From NCBI GenBank assembly GCA_008330645.1, contig VLTN01000001.1, positions 496,001-560,000 on the forward strand: a stretch of DNA of 64,000 nucleotides. The letters run 5' to 3'. Source of the stretch: Cafeteria roenbergensis (taxonomy: Eukaryota; Sar; Bigyra; Bicosoecida; Cafeteriaceae). The position numbers and the translations under genes were made by a program. Below, one piece after another: positions 41,845 through 52,269 of this stretch; the first letter of the stretch is position 1; the number at the start of each line of letters is the position of its first letter. Under the pieces are notes generated by a model. That model was not told the origin of the DNA and did no database searches. It was given only the letters and a program-made list of their open reading frames with translations.

Positions 41845-43019
41845 TTAGCCCCGCAGGAGAGGGCGTTCAAGCTCAGAGCGGGGCCCCGTTCGCGTGGGGC
41901 GTGTCGCCGTCGGCTTGCTCTCCTCCGCCACGCGCGGGCCGAGTACGGCCAGGCCGTTCCCCACACAGCGTAGAAGCCATGAGAGCCCCCCAAAAAAGGC
42001 ACGCGTCGTCATGGCAGTGGGGCACTTGGCAGCGCAGGCCACGCTGTGATGCCGGCTGAATAGCAGCACCTGGTCCGCTCCAATCATAGTGCCAGCCTCG
42101 CTGGTCCAGCCGCTTGCGTCCGACTTGTTCAGCACTCTGCGGCGCGAAGGATGGGCACCAGGGACGCCAACAGGAGTGCGTGAGGAAGAGGCACACAAGT
42201 GGGGCGCGTCCACGGGCCCCGGCAGAACCACCACGCACACCCAGCGCGACCTGCTCCGCAGCGGCCAGGGGCGAAGGGGGCGCGGTGGCGAGTGCACAGG
42301 GGTCGGGGGCTTGCTGACATGAGAATTGGCTTGCCAAGTGCCGCTGGCGAATCGGCCACAACCGCCAGCTCGTGCTTGGCCTCCGCAAACCGCGCCTCGT
42401 CCGACGCGTCCAGAACAAAAATGATACCGTGCACCTGCAGGCCAGGCAGAGAGCAGCAGCAAGTGTGCGCATAGGGCTTCACAAGGAGCCGGCGAGGGAA
42501 TGCGCGCTTGCGCGTCCGCAAGCGCTCGCCGAGCCAGAGTCGCAAGCCAATCGCCAGGACCTGGAAGCGGGGGGGTGGCGCACCATGCGGCGGGCCGGCA
42601 CGCGGTGACCAGCGCGCCTGTGATGCCGGCTCACCTTCTTGTAGAGGTCGCCCCAGAGCGAGCGGAACTCGCGGCCGCCGCCCACATCGTGAATTGCCAC
42701 CTTGCTGCCGAATTGCTCGACGCACAGGCACTCTCCGAGTCCAACGGTCGGCACCGTGCTACTATCCAGTCCTGCGGTAAGGGCCGCGCGCGCCCATGTC
42801 GAGAAGCTGGGGCGGGAGCGTGGCCAAAGCGTCGCCTGAACGCAACGGCCCAGAGTTGGCGCCCGCGACGCGGAGCTCACGGCCTCGAAGCAGACTCTGG
42901 AGCGTCGTCTTTCCAGCCCCGTCCAGGCCCACAAGGCACACGTTCATGCACCGAGCGGGGTCATCCGAGCCACGGACGGTGGCCAGAGGAGCGACCCTGG
43001 CGCTGCTTGCGCATCCCAT
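41845..43019 (-). CDS. ARF/ARL-family small GTPase, ARL13-like
   Basis: Exons 43019-42881, 42771-42635, 42434-42319 and 42136-41845, 227 residues; phases 1, 0 and 2 all fit. Donors are GTGAGC, GTGAGC and the unusual GTCAGC. G1 is GLDGAGKT, G2 the Thr of TVPTVGLGE, G3 reads HDVGGG rather than DxGGQ, G4 is NKSD (ILIVLNKSD across the last splice) and G5 is probably CAAK. The DVGGG motif, lacking the Gln used for GTP hydrolysis, is typical of ARL13, the ciliary-membrane GTPase that activates ARL3. The start MGCASS is a textbook N-myristoylation plus palmitoylation signal. The ARL13 C-terminal coiled coil and proline-rich tail are missing; the protein ends soon after GGLSWLL. Another ARL with a GGG motif is possible. 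The 237 bp before it is shared with NCAPD3. Confidence 0.7.
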
Positions 43020-43256
43020 ACTTTTCGCCCGCTGAGCTAGCGAAATCCCCGATGCGCCCCGCTTTGCACGAGCAAGGTGGAGCCGTGTTGACGGAGGGGA
43101 TTTTGAGCGTCCGCTGCGCTTGCGGGTGGGGGGAGGGGGCAACGTGCGCACCAGATGCAACCGCATCTGCCGTTGACGGCCATGCTCGGCTCTGCCGCCC
43201 GTTGGCGGGCCAGCGACCACAGTGCGCCTCCAGCGCAAGCGAGGCCACGCGCAGGG

Positions 43257-44357
43257 ATGGAGCGCTTCCTGGGCGCGCTGGCGAATGACCTTTTTGACTC
43301 GATCGAAGGGTCCGCTGCGGCAGTGTCCTTGGACGCGCGCGGGGAGGGGGAGTCAGTTGAATTTGCCCCTGCTCCAACGGCCGACCTCTTGGAGGAGCTG
43401 GGCGCGTCCCTGTCTCCCCTGGTGCTGGCCATTCACGAGTCACCGGGCTGGAGCCCTGACCAGGCAGCTGGGTACGGCCTCGTCTCGGCCCCGCACTTTT
43501 GGGAGGCGCTGCAAGGCAGCAGGGCTGGCGACACCGGCGTCGGCGCCCTGGTCCGGCTGCTTCTGGCTGGCATGCGCAGCGCGCAGATCCCCAAGGACAA
43601 GCTTGCCGGCGTTGTGACTTGCGACAAGAAAGGCTCCGCGCCCAGGGATCGTGCCCTTTGGCGGTGCGGCAATGCCGCAGCTGTTGCGTACCTTGCTCTG
43701 ATGCAAGTTCCGGGCGCCCGGTCGTTCGACGCCGTGCACGAGGCTGCCATTATCCTTGCGGCCGAGCACCTGGAAGCATCTGCCACGGCCGTTTCGTTTG
43801 CAACCCGTGCTGCAGGAAAGGCGGGCGGAGCGTCAGCCGAGGCCATGAGCGGGCTGGCGCGGCTGGCCTCAGCGGTGAGCGGCGCCTTGCGCTGGTCGTC
43901 ACTTGTCATGCACGACGATGCCCGCGCAGCTTGTGCAACAGCCGCGGCAGCGACCATCGCCGCGGCGTCGCCTCTGCAGCGCAAGCGCGGGCATGCAGAG
44001 AGCGCGGCTGCCGCTTGCAGGCACGCAAAGGCCGCCGCCTTGGAGGCCATGCACCCTCGCCACGGCCAGCCGCTTGCGCTTGCCAGGCGAGTGATGCGGG
44101 CTTTGAAGCCTGTCATTGACGGCACGCACCCAGCCCTTGCTGGGGCTTCGGAGACGGCTTCGAGAACGGCGCAGCGCACGGCTCTCGACGCCGTCCTGGC
44201 AAGCATCGACGTGTTTGCGCCGTGGGTCGCATCCAAGGGGATGCTACGCTCAGGGGTTGCCGCACATGCAGTCGCTGCCGCAGGGCGCCCAGGTGCCCCG
44301 GCTGACAGCGACCCCGAAAAGGCAGCAGCCGCTGCATCCGACCATGGCGCCGGCATG

Positions 44358-44388
<31 letters not shown>

Positions 44389-47300
44389 ACGACGACGACG
44401 ACGACGACGGTGCAGATGCGGACGCGTCGCTGGAGCTTGGCGCGGCCAAGCCAAGCTGGCATCAGCTGGACGTCAGCAAGACCCCAGTGCGCGCGGTGGC
44501 GGAGCGCCTGCCGGCCGCGCTTGCTCTGGCGCAGCACGCCGTGACAGGAGCAGCAGACACCGCTCCTGCGCGGAGGCGGGCCGCAGCCGCGGTTGCCGGG
44601 ATCATGCCGGCGCTGCCGCACCAGTACCGCCGCGCCCTCGCAGCCTTCCTGAGGCGCCTCTCTCGCTGCTCGTCAGCGAGGCGCAGGAGCGCAGCGGTGG
44701 ATGCCATGGGAGCGTGCCTGATGGCCACTCCGGTCGGTCCGCGCTGCCCCGCCGGCACGGCAGGCTGGACCTTGTGGGCTGACGCTGGCTCGCCCTCCCA
44801 GGCCGAGGCAGCAGCCGCCGCGCTTGTTCAGGCGGCGGTGTCCGCTTCGGCTGTGGACGAGGACGACGAGGGGGTCTACGAGGACAGCGACGACGAGGAC
44901 AGCGGCAGCGCCGGCCGCGCAGGCGAGGGGTCTTCTCCCTTTGCCTCGCCATCAGCTCGAGGCTGCAAGGCCCGGACTGCCAGGACGCCCGCCACTGCGC
45001 TGAGCGGGAGGCGCCGCTCCACAGGCGCCCGCCGCGCCCACGTGGCGACCCCGGGCTCGGCTGGCCTGGGAGCGCTCACGCCTGTCACCGGCCGGGGACG
45101 GGCCTCGGTAGGAGGCGCGTCCACGGCCTCTGGGTTCGGTGCGGAGGAGCTCGAGGGACAGTCCGTCGCGACGCTGGCTAGAAGCCTCGGCAGGGCGTGG
45201 ACGGGTGCGGTCCTCGCCGACGCTCTGGTGCGGCGCTGCTCCGACCGCTCCCCCGCCGTGCGTGCCCGGGGGCTGGTTGTGTGCGGGACGCTGGTGAGCG
45301 AGACCAGCAAGACGGCGGGCTGGGCTGCTGGGCAGGGGCCGACACCGAGCGTGGCGCCGAGAGCTGTGGCGGTGGCAGCCATGCAGGCTGCCGCTCGTCA
45401 CATGGCAAGGGAGGCCGCGGCTGCTGCGGCACAAGAGGCGGGTGCATCTGCGGCGGCTGCAAAGGTGGTGAGCAGCGTGACGGACGCTTCGTTCCTGCTC
45501 GCTGGGGGCGAGGATGGCGACGAGGACGACCCAGCGCCGCTCTCGCCGCTGTTGCCGCTGCTCCTTCGGCGCATGCAAGATCCCAAGCCGGCAGTGCGCA
45601 AGGCCGCGGTGGCAATGCTCGGGGGTGTGGCCGTGTCGGGCGGCTTTTGCGCTGCTGGCCGCGCCGATGCCGACGACGAGGAGAGCGACGCAGACAGCGG
45701 CGACGGCGGCCATGGGCCAGGATCAAAGGCGTCGGCCCCCGCGGCTGGATTGGCCGACGCCGGGACTGCGGCGACGCGCAAGACCAAGGCAAAGCAGAGG
45801 CGCAGAGCCCAAGACAGCGGGAGCGAAAGCGACAGCGAAAGCGACAGCGGGAGCGAAAGCGACGGAGACGAGCGTGCCCGTTCGCGCGCCTCTGCTTCTG
45901 CTTTGCCGGAGGCAGCGACGAGCAGCGGGTCGGTGGCAGACAGGGGCCCCCTGGCCGGGTGCGCATGGGCCGACCTGTCCGTCTTGGCCGGAGGCATTGC
46001 CTCGGGCGAGCGTGGCCGGGCGCAGGCGCCATCGTCGTGCGTGGGTGTCTACGCCCTGCAAGCGCTTGCTGCGGCCTGCGCCGACGAGTCGACGAGCGTT
46101 CGCAAGGCAGCCCTCGACGCCATCTCGCTCGTCTTCCAGGTGGAGCCGTCCACGCCGGCAGTTCACCAACTGTGGCTTGCTTGCGCGCCACCGATGGCGA
46201 TGGACACGGAACCAACTGTTGCCAAGGCCGCCGTCGCTGCCGTGGCTGCTGGCCTGCTCGTCCCGGTTGCGACTCTGAAGCCGGCTCCCTGCTCCGGCGG
46301 TCCCGGCGTCGCAGTGGCACACCACGCGTCCAGCTTCGTGTGGTCGGCCCTGGCAGCCATGGTGTCTCACCCTGACTTGGTGTCCTGCCTCCGGACGTGC
46401 GTGGCGGCAGCGGCTGCTGACGGTCTCGTCGACCTTCCAGCCCTCGCAAAGGCCACGTGGCGATTTGGCTGTAGCGTGCCGGGCGCCGAGGGCGCTCCCC
46501 AAGCGACAGTGGAGGCACTGAACCGCTGCGCAGGAGCATGGGCGCTTCTCGACGCCGTTGCGCGTGCCGTCGCGGCAGCGGACGCCAAGTCCGCTTCTGG
46601 AGAGAGCGCGACATCGTCCAGGACCGCGGGGGTCGCCGCTGCCTCAGCCGCAGCTGCTCCAGCTCGCCGGGGACAGGCATGCGGCCCGAGCAAGGCGCTC
46701 AAGCAGGCCGGTGTCACAGATGCGGCAGTCGGAGAGGCTTGGGCCCAGGTTGACCGCGTGCTTTCAGACGCGCAAGCGGGCACAGGGGCGTTTGCACGAG
46801 ACGCCGCAGACCCCGCAGGCCGCGCGCTCGTGGTGGGCCGCATCACGGCGATGGCGTCCACCGTGCTTGAGGTCCTTGCCCAGGTCAGCGGCAGCTTGGT
46901 GGTGGCAGAGGGCGCTGGCAAGGGCCGGGTCTTGCGAGTCCGTGCCGACGACATCGGAGTCACAGGCTCTGGCACGTCTCGCCTTTCCGAGACGGCGCGG
47001 CGAGCGGGCGCCACATGCGGCGCTCTGGTTGAGGGATGCCTCCGCTTTGCGTGGCCGTCGAGCCTCGTGTCGTCGGCCGTCAGTGCGGCAGGCATGCTTG
47101 CACGGACGGCGGCCTTGCCCGCCGTGGCAAAGGCCCTCCCAGCCAGCGCCCGTGACGGGGCGTTCGTGCTAGTCGCTGAGGAGGACCTGGACAGTGCAGC
47201 TGCCGACCTATGGGCCCCCCGCCTGCTGGAGGCTTGCGAGGCCGGGCTTGTCGGATTCGTCGTGCAAACAGGCGGGGCGACGGGGCACGCCGGCGCGATG

Positions 47301-49619
47301 GGGGGGCTTCCGAGAGACCCTGCCGCGCTGGAGGACGCCGTCGTTCGGCGGCTCTTCTTGGCTGGGCAGGTGTGCTTGTGGGGGCTGGACGTGAACAACA
47401 ACGACGTCACTCCGGGGCGCCAGAAGCAGCGGGGGCTGGCGAAGCGCGCGCGGGCCGCGCTGGAAGCAGGAGAGGAAACCGCAGGAATTCGAGTGCCCGC
47501 CGCCCTCGTCAGCGCGATTCAGGCCGCTGCAGCGCCAACCATTACCGCGGACGACGCCGTGTCGGCGGGCTCAGAGGCACGCCAAACGCCGCCAGCGGTT
47601 CGTGCGCACGCGTTTGCGGCGCTGGGAAAGGCGTGCCTGCGGCTGCCCAAGGTGGCCAAGGCCTCGGTGGCCGCCTTTGTGCGAGAGCTCTCTGCCGGTC
47701 ATGCCTCGGGCAGCAGCGTCACCGGCAGCGCCCCTGCCATCCGCAACAACGCGCTCTTTGCGCTTGCGGACCTGTGCGTGCGGTACACCTCCCTGGTGGA
47801 CGTGCACCTGCCGGCCATCGCTGCGGCTTGCGCCGACGAGCACCCTGCAGTGCGTCGCCACGCGGTGCTGTTGCTCTCCCAGCTGGTGCAGCGAGACTTC
47901 ATCAAGTGGCGGCCGGTGCTGTTCCACCGGCTGGCTGCCGCGATGGCCGACCCTGTTCCCTCGGTCAGGAGCGCGGCGTCGGACGCGCTGACGGGGCCCT
48001 TGAACCTTAAGGACCCGCACCTGCTCCCAGGCATGCTCGTTGAGGGCATGTTTGTGCTGGCCGGGTGCGTCTCTCACCCCGAGATGAACAGGGACGGGAG
48101 AGCAGCAGCCTTGGCAGACCCCGCCTCGGAGCGCGCAGCACTGGCAGCCGGCCCGGCGTGGTCGGAGCAGTCGTGGAGGCGCCGCTTCTCGCCCCAGGAC
48201 CCGCGCGGCCTGGCCCTCCTTGGCCCCGGCGCCCGCAGGCGCAGGCTGGGTGTGATGCGCCAACTGCTTCGGGCCATGTCCGACGACGGGCGCCTCAAGG
48301 TCCTGTCCAAGCTCGTGACCGACGTGGTCGGTGCGGCGGCCGACGGGGCGTTCTCCCTCCCGCCGCGCACCCAGCTGGCAAGGCACGCCTCCGCCGCCGC
48401 TCTTTCGACCCCGGGCGGGGCTGGCTCTGCTGGGCCGGGCGTGGCGACCGTCCCAGACGGCGAGCAGGCCCCCGCGGGCCCCGAGGCCATGATTATGGAC
48501 GCGCTGGAGCTGCTTGCCAGCGAGGAGCTGCGCTTCGGCGCCTCCGCCGCAGCGAGGGCAGACGCCGACGCGGACGGTGCGGTGGACGAGCTCACAGGGG
48601 GAGGAGCTGCCTCCGATGCCGCTGCTCAGGCGGGGGGCGCAACCACCACCGCGCAAGCTGTTGCGGCGGCCACTCGCAAGGCGCTCGCTGGCGTGGCCAG
48701 GCGCTTCGTGCTCGAAACTGGCGTGCCGGCGGCCATTGGCGTGCGCTCCGACTTTGCCAGGGCCCGTTCCCCTGCAGCAGGCCGAGTGCTCGTTTGGCTC
48801 TGCAGCGTGGCAGAGCACTACGGCGAGCAGGCAGTGAGGGAGGCGCTGGCCAATGACCCGCGCCTTGCCGACGAGGTCACCTTCGACGTGCGGCGAGCGG
48901 CGAAGGCCCGAGTGGCGTCGGAGCGCAAGCGCAAGCGCAGTGCTGCTGCGGCGAGGGCGGAGGCTGTGCGCGAGCTGGCCGAGGTGGCCTTGGCGAGGCG
49001 AGCGGGGCATGCGCCTGTCCTGCCAGGCGCGCCCTCGACTCCCGGCTCTGGTTCGCGTGCTCGTCATCAGTCCCGGCAAGGCGCGAGCCCGGAGGACTTC
49101 ACACCGGGCCAACGCAACCCTCAGGCGGGTTCCCGCAGGAGCAGCTCCGGCCTTGCCAGCCTGAGCGGCGGAATCACGCCGCGGCCACTGGCCGGCGGCC
49201 CCAACGATTCGCTCCCACTTGACGCGCGCTCGCCAGCTGGCCACGCCCGGGCGTCGGAAGCCGCGTCCAGGGTCTCGTCTGAGCGCAGGGTGCAGCCATC
49301 AGCGCTCAAGCTCGCCGTTCGCGCCGACACTGCCGCAGCGGCTTTCTCCGTAGCCGCTGCGTCGCTAGCTGCAGCAGCGGACAGCGACAGCGACGGCGAG
49401 AGCGACGATGGGACCGACGCTGATGGCGCCGGTGCTCTTGGCGCTGCTGCTTCGGCATCGCGCACAGTCGCGATGGCGTCGCCGGACGCCAAGCCCTTGC
49501 GACCGCGAAAGTGGGGCCTCAACGCGGAGCGCATGGGCGCGGACTCCAAGGCTCCGCAGGTCGAAGACGATGAGGCTGAGGCTGCGGGAAAGCCTGCCAA
49601 GCGCGCCCGGGCGCTGTGA
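43257..49619 (+). CDS. NCAPD3: Condensin-2 complex subunit D3
   Basis: 2120 residues from the ATG at 43257 (MERFLGALANDLFDSIEG); an in-frame ATG at 43155 would add 34 residues. HEAT-repeat subunit of condensin II, which shapes chromosomes in the nucleus and at mitosis. The diagnostic block lies around residues 1490-1610: IRNNALFALADLCVRYTSLV, HPAVRRHAVLLLSQLVQRDF, KWRPVLFHRLAAAMADP. It is followed by RRLGVMRQLLRAMSDDGRLK and FADGxL-like AAADGAFSLPP, all in the order seen in animal NCAPD3. HEAT-like helices fill much of the rest. The protein is much longer than the human one (about 1500) because of Ala-rich inserts and acidic tracts, notably an Asp run at about residues 367-390 and ESDSESDSGSESD near 860. 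The C-terminus is basic and disordered (KPAKRARAL), like the phosphorylated tail of the family. One exon. Confidence 0.88.
44356..44420 (+). repeat. GAYGCC and GAC repeat coding an Asp/Ala tract
   Basis: Four GATGCC-type hexamers run into eight GAC codons inside NCAPD3 and encode an acidic Asp-Ala then poly-Asp stretch. Confidence 0.85.
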
Positions 49620-49900
49620 GTTCTGGTGCGAGGGTTGTCCGTCAGTTCTGCGTGTGCGTGTGGCAAGGATGCCGATCTGGTTCGTGCTGCGTCAAGAGCC
49701 GCCGCTCGGGGCATCTCCGCCCGTCGAGAATAAGCGATCCGCTGCGCCGCCGCGCTGACGCACCACAAGTCCACGCGACGCTCATGCGAGTGTGGGGGGC
49801 CAGTTGCGCTGCGGTTGCAGTTCGCTCGTCGCCAAGCATTGCTGCCTCTGCCAACAGCAAAACTGGCAGAGCCCGCGCACTCTTTGGCCTGTTGCAAGCC

Positions 49901-51994
49901 ATGGCGGACAAGGTCGGCCTCGGTGAGGCGCCAGCCGATGCCGGTGGTGCCCGCGAGGCAGCTCCCGGAGCCGCGGCGGTGGCAGCTGGGCCAAAGACAG
50001 CGGCGGCGCCCGAAGCCGCTGCCGCCACCACCGCAAAGAAGAAGCACCGCGGCAGGCGCGGTGGCCGGAAGCGCCATGGCGGCGAGGCGAAGGCAGCGGA
50101 GGCTTCGCCTGAAGCAGAAAGCGTGGCGGCTGCGGTTCGTTTCGTCGGCGGCGCTGACACGCTTGTTGTTGACGCGGGTCCGATGATTCGGCAGACAGCG
50201 GTGTGGACAATGAGCGAGGACTTGGTGTCCACCCAGGGCGTTCTCGACGAGCTCAGGGATGAGGCTACCCGCGAGTGGCTCTCCAGGGCGCCATCCAAGG
50301 TCGTGCCGCGCGCCCCATCAGCGGCAGCGATTCGCGCTGCGTCAGAGGCTGCGAGAAGGACGGGCGACTTGCACGCTCTGTCGGCCGTGGACGTGGGAAT
50401 CGTAGCATTGGCCTGGCAGCTGCACGCCGAAGCCTCCGGCCTCCCGGTGGCGGGTGGAGAGGCCCCCTCGGCGTCCGGTCGCTCCAAGAGCGGCGAGGCA
50501 GGAGCCGCTCAGCTGCGTGCCGATGCCGCCGCAGCTCGTGCGCAGGGGCCTGCCGCCGCAGCGATGTGGAGCCGTCCGGCTCCGTGGCTCGCGTCTGCAG
50601 CGGCCAAGAAGGAGGCTGCTGGCACGTCGGCTGCGGAGCCGTCGTCGTCGGCGGTCGCTGACGCCGTTCGCGCTGCGGCCGCGGCCGAGTCTAGTGCCCG
50701 GGCCGCCTCCACCGGTGGGGCTGGTGACCTTGGCGGGCGATTCGACGATGCCGACGAGGACGAGGAGGGCATGGACGAGGAGTGGCTCGCCGCTCTGGAC
50801 CCGTCAACGAGACGCGCCCGACTGGCTGAGGCTGGCACTCCCGTCTACGCCGCGGCCGGGCCAGCGACTGGTGCTGCCGCCGCCAGTGCTGCTGGTGCAG
50901 TCTCGCCTGCGACGGCGACGCCCTTCCCCTCGCTTGGAGGCCTCGCGGCAGCCGGCCTGCTGAAGCCCGATGAGTCCGAGAGCGCTCCCTCGACTTGGAG
51001 GGGACCCGCTCGCCCATTGGCAGCCGTGAAGCCCACGACCATGGTTACCCGGGGGGCCGCGGATTCGCTTGGCACCAGCGGCTCCGCGACGGATGCGCCG
51101 AAGGACGGCCGCGGCGCGGCCGCTGCGGGGGAGGGAGCAGCGTCTGGCGGCGCGGCGTCTGCCGCCGCAGCAGCGTCTGCACTGAGCTCGTTGCCGGAAG
51201 AGGCAGATGCGGAGGCGGAGGCAGGGGCGGCCGCGGGCGGTGTCGACGAGGAGGATGACGAAGGCGACTGGGCGACGCCGGAGCTCGTCGCCGCTGCCCA
51301 GGCGCGCGGCGCTGACCCTGCCAGCATGGGGTTCGCGGGAGCCTTCTCGGGCATTGAGCTTGGCGCCAGCAAGAAGGACGAGCCTCGCGCAAAGGTCGCA
51401 TGCGTGACCACCGACTTTGCCTGCCAGAACGTACTCATGGAGCTGGGGGTGCCCGTGGTTGGCCTCGACGGGCGCAAGGTGAAGAAGCTTCGCCGCTGGG
51501 TGCTCAAGTGCGACGCCTGCTTCTTGGTCACCCCGGACATGGGCCGGCTCTTCTGCCCGCAGTGCGGCAGCAACACGCTCCGTCGCCTGGCCTGCACCAG
51601 GACCTCCCGAGGACGCACGATCTACCACTACTCCAAGCACAAGGCCGACCCCTCGATTCGCGGCACACAGTACACACTGCCGGCTCCGCGCGGCGGGCGC
51701 CAGGGAGACTTGCTGCTCCGCGAGGACCAGCTGCTGACCGGGAGCTGGAAGCAGCGCGCTAAGAAGGCCGGCAAGCCCAGGACCAGCTTCCTGGCCGACG
51801 CGGCCGGCCTGTCCGGGGACTGGGCCAAGCCGGAGGCCAGCAAGAAGGGGTTCACGACGCCTGGCGAGCTGCTTGCGAACGTGAGGAATTCTCCCGGAGT
51901 TGTGGTGGGGCTCGGGCGGCACCCGAACGCGTCAAAGGGGCGCGACCGCCGCGGCCAGAAGAAGAATAAGCGGCCTGGCTCCAAGCCAATGTGA
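49901..51994 (+). CDS. NOB1: NOB1, PIN-domain endonuclease of 18S rRNA maturation
   Basis: 697 residues from MADKVGLGEA, starting 281 bp after NCAPD3. NOB1 makes the final cut at the 3' end of 18S rRNA in the cytoplasmic pre-40S particle. The PIN domain follows a basic leader (KKKHRGRRGGRKRHGG): the acidic active-site residues are in TLVVDAGPMI (about 89), VLDELRDEATR (about 114) and SAVDVGIVALAW (about 162). A 330-residue Ala/Gly/Ser-rich insert separates it from the zinc ribbon (CDACFLVT ... FCPQCGSNTL, about 537-560). The C-terminal domain is well conserved (IYHYSKHKADPSIRGTQYTL, LREDQLLTGSWKQR) and ends in a basic KNKRPGSKPM. Human NOB1 has 412 residues, so the insert explains the extra length. 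The frame stays open upstream of 49901, but the conserved part starts only after that Met. Confidence 0.93.
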   Translation: MADKVGLGEAPADAGGAREAAPGAAAVAAGPKTAAAPEAAAATTAKKKHRGRRGGRKRHGGEAKAAEASPEAESVAAAVRFVGGADTLVVDAGPMIRQTAVWTMSEDLVSTQGVLDELRDEATREWLSRAPSKVVPRAPSAAAIRAASEAARRTGDLHALSAVDVGIVALAWQLHAEASGLPVAGGEAPSASGRSKSGEAGAAQLRADAAAARAQGPAAAAMWSRPAPWLASAAAKKEAAGTSAAEPSSSAVADAVRAAAAAESSARAASTGGAGDLGGRFDDADEDEEGMDEEWLAALDPSTRRARLAEAGTPVYAAAGPATGAAAASAAGAVSPATATPFPSLGGLAAAGLLKPDESESAPSTWRGPARPLAAVKPTTMVTRGAADSLGTSGSATDAPKDGRGAAAAGEGAASGGAASAAAAASALSSLPEEADAEAEAGAAAGGVDEEDDEGDWATPELVAAAQARGADPASMGFAGAFSGIELGASKKDEPRAKVACVTTDFACQNVLMELGVPVVGLDGRKVKKLRRWVLKCDACFLVTPDMGRLFCPQCGSNTLRRLACTRTSRGRTIYHYSKHKADPSIRGTQYTLPAPRGGRQGDLLLREDQLLTGSWKQRAKKAGKPRTSFLADAAGLSGDWAKPEASKKGFTTPGELLANVRNSPGVVVGLGRHPNASKGRDRRGQKKNKRPGSKPM

Positions 51995-52269
51995 TTGATT
52001 GCCTGTGTGCTGCGGCCTCTTTGCACGATTCAACGGCCATGTCCCCCACCGCGCGACGTGGAGCCCTGTCAAGACGTTTGTGACTCGACTAGCGACCGCG
52101 GGCGCGCGGCATTGCCCGCACACAAGTGGCCGCGTTCGCACAAGCAGCTGCGTGCTGAGGAGGGCGGCCCACGCCCGGCATTGCGCAAGATGCAGCGCTT
52201 TCACTCCCTTGAGCACTCGATGGAGCCCCCTGAGCACCGCGGACAAGGCTCTCCAGGATCTGCGGCTGC

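Noticed and set aside
45178-46680. 500-codon Arg/Pro-rich minus-strand frame
   Set aside because: Antisense to NCAPD3; composition is a mirror of its Ala/Ser-rich coding strand.
47571-49244. 557-codon minus-strand frame
   Set aside because: Lies opposite the most conserved HEAT block of NCAPD3, which is certainly coding on the plus strand.
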